Assembly (NCBI GenBank): GCA_943370145.1
Contig: CALRPY020000077.1
Coordinates: 1 to 19,385 of the forward strand
Length of the DNA stretch: 19,385 nt
Source: Ga0077536 sp943370145
GTDB lineage: Bacteria > Pseudomonadota > Gammaproteobacteria > Ga0077536
Reading direction: 5' to 3'
Of the stretch, positions 14,859 to 19,385 are shown one piece after another. Position 1 is the stretch's first letter, and every line of letters starts with the position of its first letter. The notes beneath the pieces were generated by a model that made no database searches, had not been told where the DNA came from, and worked only from the letters and a program-made list of their open reading frames with translations. Made by a program: the position numbers and the translations under genes.

Positions 14859-15922
14859 ACCAGTCCGTCCTCATGCCGGAGACCGCAACGCCCGCCCGCC
14901 TCGACGCGGCCGCGGCCCTCGAACTGTTCAGCGACGACAGTCCCGCGCGACTGTTCGAACTGCGCCGGCTCGCGAACGCCGCGCGCGTCGCCCGCCACGG
15001 CCGGCGTGCGAGCTTCGTCGACAACCTGCAGATCAATCCGTCGAACGTCTGCGTGCGTGACTGCAAGTTCTGCGGCTTCGCGGCCAAACCCGGCGAGAGC
15101 CACGCGTATGTGCAGACCGAGGACGAGATCTTCGCGACCGTCGACAGCCATGCGCCGCGCGAGGTCCACATCGTCGGCGGCCTCAATCACGAATGGGGCT
15201 ACCAGCGCTCGCTGGCGCTCATCGCCGCGCTGCGCGAGCGCTACCCGGCGCTGTACATCAAGGCCTTCACGGCGGTCGAGATGCACTGGTTTGCACGCAC
15301 CGCGAAGCTGCCGCTCGAGACCGTGCTGACGGCCATGCGCGCCGCCGGCATGAACGGCATGCCGGGCGGCGGCGCGGAGATGTTCTCCGAACGCATCCGC
15401 CAGGCGCACTTCCGCCACAAGCTCGGTGCGGACGACTGGCTCGACGTGCACGAGCGCGCGCACCGGCTCGGCATCCCGTCGAACGCGACGATGCTGTTCG
15501 GCTTCGGCGAGTCGCTCGAGGAGCGGCTGCACCACCTGTTCCGCCTGCGCGAACTGCAGGACCGCACCGGGGGCTTCGTGTCCTTCATCCCGCTCGCGAT
15601 GCAGTACGGCGCCGACAGCTCGCGCGCGATTTCGCCGTTCGAGAACCTCAAGGTGATCGCCATGTCGCGCCTCGTGCTCGACAACATTCCGCACATCAAG
15701 GCGTACTGGCCGATGATAGGCCTGCAGACCGCGGCCGCCGGCCTGTCCTGGGGCGCAGACGATCTCGACGGCACGATCGGCATGGAGAAGGTGGCGCATG
15801 CGTCGGGCGCGCCCACGCCGAAGCTGGTCGCGCGCGGTGAGATGCGGCGGCTGATCGAGCTGGCGGGCTTCGATCCGGTCGAACGCGGCGGTGACTATCG
15901 CCCCCTCGCCGACGCGCGTTGA
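14855..15922 (+). CDS. mqnE: Aminofutalosine synthase MqnE (radical SAM)
   Basis: The predicted protein has 355 residues. The radical SAM cluster motif is CVRDCKFC (Cys66, Cys70, Cys73, spacing CX3CX2C), preceded by LQINPSNVC as in MqnE. Further family signatures are GGLNHEWGY, MNGMPGGGAEMFS and SFIPLAMQYG. It joins 3-[(1-carboxyvinyl)oxy]benzoate to SAM-derived 5'-deoxyadenosyl to form aminodeoxyfutalosine. ATG 14855 lies in the mqnB stop (ATGA) with GGAG 7 nt upstream. In an anaerobic or low-oxygen setting its 4Fe-4S cluster would be stable. The similar neighbour at 16753 is the other radical SAM enzyme of the route, distinguished by its CVTHCEFC region. Confidence 0.95.
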   Translation: MNQSVLMPETATPARLDAAAALELFSDDSPARLFELRRLANAARVARHGRRASFVDNLQINPSNVCVRDCKFCGFAAKPGESHAYVQTEDEIFATVDSHAPREVHIVGGLNHEWGYQRSLALIAALRERYPALYIKAFTAVEMHWFARTAKLPLETVLTAMRAAGMNGMPGGGAEMFSERIRQAHFRHKLGADDWLDVHERAHRLGIPSNATMLFGFGESLEERLHHLFRLRELQDRTGGFVSFIPLAMQYGADSSRAISPFENLKVIAMSRLVLDNIPHIKAYWPMIGLQTAAAGLSWGADDLDGTIGMEKVAHASGAPTPKLVARGEMRRLIELAGFDPVERGGDYRPLADAR

Positions 15923-15938
15923 GCGGAGCGCCGCTTCG

Positions 15939-16736
15939 ATGAGCCCCACCCCGATCGCGATCACGCCCTATCTCAACATGCGCGCGTTCGTGCATCACGG
16001 CGCGCCAGCGGGTTGCGAACTCGTGCCCATCGCGCCGCGCGATGCCGGCCCGGCAATTGCGAGCGGCCGCATACCTGCGGGCGTCGTCCCGGTCGGGGCG
16101 CTGTCCGAGCTGGGCCGGCAGGTGGAGCTGCTGGGCGATTACGGCATCGCCTGCCCGGGCCCCTCGCGCAGCGTGCTGTTCTTCTCGCGCCGGCCCTTCG
16201 ACGAACTCGACGAGCGCTCGGCCATCGGGATCACGCGCGAGTCGCGCAGTTCGGTGCGGCTGCTCTACCTGCTGCTCGCGTATCGCGGGCGCGCGCTGCC
16301 GCGCCTCGCGACGGCGGGCGAGCCGCTGGACGGTGAGCTCGTGATCGGCGACGCCGCGCTCCGGCGCGCACGGGGGCGCGACTATCCACACGTCGTCGAC
16401 CTCGCCGAGCGCTGGCAGCTGCAGCACGGGCTGCCGATGGTGTTCGCGCGCTGGGTGGTCAATCGCCACGCGCCGCGCGCGTTGCGGGCCCGACTGCAGC
16501 TGTGGCTGTCGGCGTTCGCGATGAACGAGCCCGCGCTGCTCGATCGCACGGCCGCAGCGGACTGCGCGATGGCGGGACTGGACAGCGCGACCGCGCGCGA
16601 CTACCTCGCAGGCATCCGCAGCGTGCTCAAGCCCGAGGACCTGCGCGGCCAGGCGCTCTATCTCGCCGAACTCGCGCGCCACGACTGGCCCGATTTCCCC
16701 TGCAGCGCGCCGCGCGCGCTGCAGGAATCGATCTGA
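15939..16736 (+). CDS. mqnA: Chorismate dehydratase MqnA
   Basis: This is a 265-residue protein of the periplasmic-binding-like MqnA/MqnD fold, without a signal peptide. Recognition rests on ITPYLNMRAF at the start, PVGALSEL and CPGPSRSVLFFSRRP in the middle, and the loop RESRSSVRLL. MqnA removes water from chorismate to give 3-[(1-carboxyvinyl)oxy]benzoate, the first step of the futalosine route. GGAG is 10 nt before ATG 15939, and the gap to mqnE is 16 nt. Family length is usual. mqnC follows after 16 nt. Placing mqnA after mqnE keeps all five known head-group genes in one block. Confidence 0.92.
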   Translation: MSPTPIAITPYLNMRAFVHHGAPAGCELVPIAPRDAGPAIASGRIPAGVVPVGALSELGRQVELLGDYGIACPGPSRSVLFFSRRPFDELDERSAIGITRESRSSVRLLYLLLAYRGRALPRLATAGEPLDGELVIGDAALRRARGRDYPHVVDLAERWQLQHGLPMVFARWVVNRHAPRALRARLQLWLSAFAMNEPALLDRTAAADCAMAGLDSATARDYLAGIRSVLKPEDLRGQALYLAELARHDWPDFPCSAPRALQESI

Positions 16737-16752
16737 ACCGAAGGAGACCGTC

Positions 16753-17859
16753 ATGCACGAGCGACTCATCTCGAAACTGGAACGTCGCGAGCGACTGGAC
16801 GCCGACGATGCGCTGACCCTGCTCACGGGCAGCTTCCCGGTCGGCGACCTGATGGCCTACGCGCACGAGGCGCGGATGCGGCGCCATCCCGAGGGCCGCG
16901 TGACCTTCGTCTATGACACGAACCCGAACTACACGAACGTCTGCGTCACGCACTGCGAATTCTGCGCCTTCTGGCGCAGCGACAAGGCAAAGGATGCCTA
17001 CACGCTCGCGCCCGGTGAACTCGCGCGGCGCGTGCGCAAGGCGGCCGACGCCGGCGCGACGACGGTGTTGCTCCAGGGCGGCCATAACCCGCAAGTGAAG
17101 CTCGCCGACTGGCTTGCCTACATCGACGCGATCCGGGCGGCCTGCCCGGAGATCCATATCCATCCGTTCTCACCACCGGAGATCGCGTACCTGTCGGATC
17201 TCGAGGGCATGCCGACGCGGGCGATCGTCGAAGCACTGTACGCGGCCGGCATCCGTACCATGCCCGGCGGCGGGGCGGAGGTGCTGGTACAGCGCGTGCG
17301 CGACGCGGTCGCACCCGAGAAATGCAGCGCGGCGCGCTGGCTGGACATCATGCGCGAGGCGCATCGGGTCGGGATGAAGACGACCGCGACGATGATGTAC
17401 GGCCACGTCGAGACCCCGGCGGAAATCGTCGAGCACCTGCTCGCCGTGCGCGAAGTGCAGGACGAGACCGGCGGCTTCAGTTCCTTCATTCCGTGGTCCT
17501 TCAAGCCCGGCAATTCGACGCTGGGCAAGAAGGTGAAGGTCGCGGCGCATCCACTGCTGTACCTGCGGCTCATCGCCACCGCACGCCTCGTGCTGGACAA
17601 CGTGCCGCACGTGCAGTCCTCGTGGTTCAGCGAGGACCTGCGCACGGGCCAGCTCGGCCTGCTCGCCGGCGCCGACGACTTCGGCGGCCTGCTGTTCGAG
17701 GAAAGCGTGCTCGGCAAGGCGGGTCACGCGCCGAAGACCAGCCTCGAACGCACGCTGGAAGTCATTCGCGCAATGGGCTTCGAGCCGGCGCAGCGCAACT
17801 CGTTCTATGAGGTGATCGAGCGCTACGACGACGCGGCGGCGGTACGCCGGGCAGGTTGA
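16753..17859 (+). CDS. mqnC: Cyclic dehypoxanthinyl futalosine synthase MqnC (radical SAM)
   Basis: The predicted protein has 368 residues. The 4Fe-4S motif is CVTHCEFC (Cys64, Cys68, Cys71), preceded by DTNPNYTNVC and followed by AFWR, both typical for MqnC. Other matches are LLQGGHNP, IHPFSPPEI, RTMPGGGAEVL and a C-terminal SFYEVI. It cyclises dehypoxanthinyl futalosine for MqnD to cleave. An excellent AAGGAGA stands 7 nt before ATG 16753. It is the last gene of the block. A palindromic repeat (17926-17950) follows, then the ars operon. The later steps (prenylation, decarboxylation, methylation) are not in the window. Confidence 0.95.
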   Translation: MHERLISKLERRERLDADDALTLLTGSFPVGDLMAYAHEARMRRHPEGRVTFVYDTNPNYTNVCVTHCEFCAFWRSDKAKDAYTLAPGELARRVRKAADAGATTVLLQGGHNPQVKLADWLAYIDAIRAACPEIHIHPFSPPEIAYLSDLEGMPTRAIVEALYAAGIRTMPGGGAEVLVQRVRDAVAPEKCSAARWLDIMREAHRVGMKTTATMMYGHVETPAEIVEHLLAVREVQDETGGFSSFIPWSFKPGNSTLGKKVKVAAHPLLYLRLIATARLVLDNVPHVQSSWFSEDLRTGQLGLLAGADDFGGLLFEESVLGKAGHAPKTSLERTLEVIRAMGFEPAQRNSFYEVIERYDDAAAVRRAG

Positions 17860-17925
17860 AACGACGCGCCGGCGCGGTGGCCGCTGTCGGCGCCAGGCGT
17901 TGCCGGCGGGCTTTGGGGGAGAAAA

Positions 17926-17950
17926 GGTGTCAGATTTCAAATCTGACACC
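17926..17950. repeat. Palindromic repeat, copy 4 (after mqnC)
   Basis: This is the same core as at 3910, 4118 and 5283: GGTGTCAGATTT, central C, and the exact complement. Here the arms are only 12 bp before symmetry is lost. AAAA precedes and CTTCCTT follows. It stands 67 nt after the mqnC stop, in the gap before arsR, and could end the mqn transcript. Confidence 0.75.
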
Positions 17951-17991
17951 CTTCCTTCGACCGGGCGGTCGGCCACGCTTCACCTCCCGGA

Positions 17992-18008
17992 GCGGGAGAG
18001 GCGAAGAT
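17992..18008. repeat. Fragment of the 298-418 intergenic element
   Basis: GCGGGAGAGGCGAAGAT is identical to 409-425. The bases before it (CCTCCCGGA) form a short hairpin with GGGAG, as in the first copy. It shows that the element at the window's start is a dispersed family. No gene is seen here. Confidence 0.6.
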
Positions 18009-18030
18009 TTCCGCGTGGCAACTCAGGGCC

Positions 18031-18059
18031 TTCCGTCATTTCAATGATCCTTGTATCGT
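18031..18059 (+). promoter_or_regulatory. Candidate sigma-70-type promoter of arsR (leaderless mRNA)
   Basis: A weak -35 TTCCGT (18031-18036) and -10 TATCGT (18054-18059) are exactly 17 bp apart. Transcription would begin about 7 nt after the -10, at or within a base or two of the A of the arsR ATG (18066). No Shine-Dalgarno is present in front of that ATG, which agrees with a leaderless transcript. The hexamers are poor matches, so the call is tentative. Confidence 0.4.
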
Positions 18060-18063
18060 TGAA
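18040..18063. promoter_or_regulatory. ArsR operator (inverted repeat)
   Basis: TTCAATGAT, a 6-bp spacer (CCTTGT) and ATCGTTGAA form an inverted repeat with one mismatch pair. It overlaps the predicted -10 and ends 2 nt before the arsR start codon. ArsR/SmtB repressors bind short inverted repeats of this kind, so self-repression relieved by arsenite is the expected control of the operon. Confidence 0.65.
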
Positions 18064-18065
18064 GC

Positions 18066-18437
18066 ATGGAACGGACGACCGCGACATCCATCTTCGAAAG
18101 CCTCGCCTCGGGCACCCGGCTCGACATCTACCGCCTGCTGGTCAGGCACACGCCCAACGGCCTCGTCGCCGGTGAGATTGGCGCCACGCTGGGGGTGCCG
18201 CCGACGAACCTGTCGTTCCATCTCAAGGCGCTGACGCAGTCAGGGCTGCTGACCGTCACCCCCGAGGGACGCTACCAGCGCTACCGGGCCAACCTGGCGT
18301 TGATGACGGAACTAGTGGTCTACCTGACGGCCGAGTGCTGCCAGGGCAACCCGGCGCAATGCGGCGAACTCGCGGCCGTCGAGTGCCGTGCGGACGCGCA
18401 AGCGGCCACGGCGACGCGCAGGAGATTGCAGCGATGA
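18066..18437 (+). CDS. arsR: ArsR-family arsenite-responsive repressor
   Basis: This 123-residue protein is a winged helix-turn-helix regulator of the ArsR/SmtB family. Features are LASGTRLDIYRLL near the start, the recognition helix region PPTNLSFHLKAL and the wing GRYQRYRAN. Near the C terminus is ECCQGNPAQC (Cys91, Cys92, Cys99), close to the C-terminal three-cysteine arsenite site of ArsR from Acidithiobacillus ferrooxidans and unlike the helix-4 CVC site of plasmid R773. It should leave DNA when arsenite binds. The stop overlaps the arsC start (ATGA). An inverted repeat abuts its start codon. The neighbours arsC and arsD confirm the role. Confidence 0.92.
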   Translation: MERTTATSIFESLASGTRLDIYRLLVRHTPNGLVAGEIGATLGVPPTNLSFHLKALTQSGLLTVTPEGRYQRYRANLALMTELVVYLTAECCQGNPAQCGELAAVECRADAQAATATRRRLQR

Positions 18438-18922
18438 ACGTGCTGTTTCTGTGCACCGGCAACTCGTGCCGCTCGATCCTCGCCGAGGCGACCTTCAACG
18501 CCCTCGCGCCCGCCGGGTGGCGGGCGCTGAGCGCCGGCAGCCGCCCCACCGGCACCGTGCATCCGCGCTCGCTGGCGTTGCTGGACCGGGAAGGCATCGC
18601 GACGGAGGGGCTCTGCAGCAAGTCCTGGGACGCGCTTCCGGTCGTGCCGGACATCGTGATCAGCGTGTGCGCCAGCGCCGCCGGTGAAGCCTGCCCGGTC
18701 TACCTCGGACAGGCCCTGCGCGCGCACTGGGGGGTAGAGGACCCGGCGCACGCGACCGGGACGGATGCCAGGATCGACGCTGCCTTCGACACCGCGTACC
18801 GCACCCTGCGCGCCCGCATCGAGGCCTTCCTCGCGCTGCCGCTGGCCACGCTCGCCGTGGACCGCGCGCGCCTAAAGGCCGAGCTGGACCGTATCGGTTC
18901 ACTCGTGCCCTCAATGCCTTGA
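18434..18922 (+). CDS. arsC: Arsenate reductase ArsC (low-molecular-weight phosphatase type)
   Basis: This is a 162-residue protein with the phosphatase P-loop CTGNSCRS (Cys7 as nucleophile, CX5R to Arg13) and the general acid region EDPAHATG (Asp105). The additional cysteines Cys79 and Cys87 in SVCASAAGEACP correspond to the redox pair of thioredoxin-coupled reductases; Cys61 is a further cysteine. It reduces arsenate to arsenite in the cytosol for export. AGGAGA is 8 nt before ATG 18434, which overlaps the arsR stop. The frame is open upstream, but inside arsR. Length is slightly above the roughly 130-140 residues of the S. aureus type because of a C-terminal helix. Confidence 0.94.
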   Translation: MNVLFLCTGNSCRSILAEATFNALAPAGWRALSAGSRPTGTVHPRSLALLDREGIATEGLCSKSWDALPVVPDIVISVCASAAGEACPVYLGQALRAHWGVEDPAHATGTDARIDAAFDTAYRTLRARIEAFLALPLATLAVDRARLKAELDRIGSLVPSMP

Positions 18923-18941
18923 ACCACTGACGGAGACCCCG

Positions 18942-19304
18942 ATGAGCACCATCCAGATCTTTGACCCAGCCCTCTGCTGCAGCACCGGCGTGTGTGGCGT
19001 CGACGTCGATGAAACGCTGGTCTATTTCGCGGCGGACCTCGAATGGGCGAAACAGCAGGGCGCCGCGGTGGAGCGCTACAACCTCGCCCAGCAACCGCTC
19101 GCCTTTGCGCAGAACCCGGTGGTGAAGGGTTTCCTCGAGCGCTCGGGCCAGGAGGCGCTGCCGCTGGTGCTCGTGAACGGCGAGTTCGCGCTCGCCGGGC
19201 GCTACCCGACCCGCGCGGAACTCGCGCGCTGGACCGGCCTCGACGGCAAGGTCGCGGCACCCCCTGCAGCCAGCGCCGGCTGCGGCGCCAGCGGCTGCTG
19301 CTGA
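18942..19304 (+). CDS. arsD: Arsenical metallochaperone ArsD
   Basis: The predicted protein has 120 residues. Its metal site Cys12, Cys13 and Cys18 (ALCCSTGVCG) is at the positions known to be essential in ArsD, followed by the family's thioredoxin-like core (AQNPVVKGFL, LPLVLVNGEFALAGRYPTR). A C-terminal tail GCGASGCC adds Cys114, Cys119 and Cys120, similar in kind to the cysteine pairs of the R773 protein. ArsD binds arsenite and passes it to the ArsA ATPase. GGAG lies upstream of ATG 18942 and arsC ends 19 nt before. The arsA start follows after 14 nt. Confidence 0.95.
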   Translation: MSTIQIFDPALCCSTGVCGVDVDETLVYFAADLEWAKQQGAAVERYNLAQQPLAFAQNPVVKGFLERSGQEALPLVLVNGEFALAGRYPTRAELARWTGLDGKVAAPPAASAGCGASGCC

Positions 19305-19318
19305 GCCCCGGCACCGTG

Positions 19319-19385
19319 ATGCCACGCTTCCTCGATCAGCCGCCGGTCTTCCTGTTCTTCACCGGCACGGGCGGGGTCGGCAAGA
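19319..19385 (+). CDS. arsA: ArsA-like arsenite-efflux ATPase, 5' end only (cut by the window edge)
   Basis: Only 22 codons are present: MPRFLDQPPVFLFFTGTGGV then GK. The start FL-x-PP-xxLFFTG is that of ArsA, and the position after arsD fits. ArsA normally has GKGGVGKT; here the second residue is Thr17 (codon ACG, 19367-19369) where the signature lysine is usual, one base away from AAG. GTG 19316 is an alternative start in frame. The rest of the gene, including the second ATPase half, lies outside. Confidence 0.8.
   Translation, partial: MPRFLDQPPVFLFFTGTGGVGK

Noticed and set aside
1..19385. tRNA, rRNA or known riboswitch
   Set aside because: No cloverleaf, rRNA segment or recognisable riboswitch core was seen by reading the sequence; a covariance-model scan would be decisive.

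Overview
The window reads as chromosomal DNA of a high-GC proteobacterium, most likely a gammaproteobacterium. This rests on strong GC bias at third codon positions, an NtrC-type two-component system, an outer-membrane beta-barrel, a lipobox lipoprotein and dispersed palindromic intergenic repeats. No rRNA, tRNA, CRISPR array or intact transposase was found. The taxonomic call is inference.

Layout. 1-564 is intergenic and packed with short repeats and MITE-like inverted-repeat elements. 565-3843 (+) encodes a single-chain biotin-dependent acyl-CoA carboxylase (biotin carboxylase, biotin carrier, carboxyltransferase). It converges on an uncharacterised P-loop ATPase/kinase-like gene (4225-5073, -). 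The space between them holds a tandem duplication of the 3' tail of the ATPase gene, each unit carrying a long palindrome. 5074-5482 is a second repeat-rich spacer. 5483-8630 (-) is a two-component system: a sigma-54-dependent response regulator and its membrane histidine kinase. Divergent from it, behind a good sigma-54 (-24/-12) promoter match, lie an outer-membrane porin-like protein and a short PstS-like periplasmic protein (8854-10478). This looks like a self-contained sense-and-respond uptake or envelope module.

10663-17859 (+) is one tightly packed block of eight genes: a cysteine-free periplasmic protein, a lipoprotein, an alpha/beta hydrolase, then mqnD, mqnB, mqnE, mqnA and mqnC. 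The last five are the head-group genes of the futalosine route to menaquinone, a minority route in this part of the tree. Junctions are ATGA or GTGA overlaps or gaps of 11-16 nt. The three upstream genes are therefore candidates for accessory functions linked to quinone or respiratory metabolism.

After another palindrome (17926-17950), an arsenic resistance operon begins: arsR (with an operator abutting its start codon and a probable leaderless mRNA), arsC (low-molecular-weight phosphatase type), arsD and the first 22 codons of an arsA-like ATPase cut by the window edge. That ArsA start has Thr where the family's deviant Walker A signature lysine should be.

The best candidates for something undescribed are: the sigma-54 regulator, porin and PstS-like module; the three unknown genes fused transcriptionally to the futalosine cluster; the repeated tail of the orphan ATPase gene; and the family of perfect palindromes placed at the 3' ends of transcription units.
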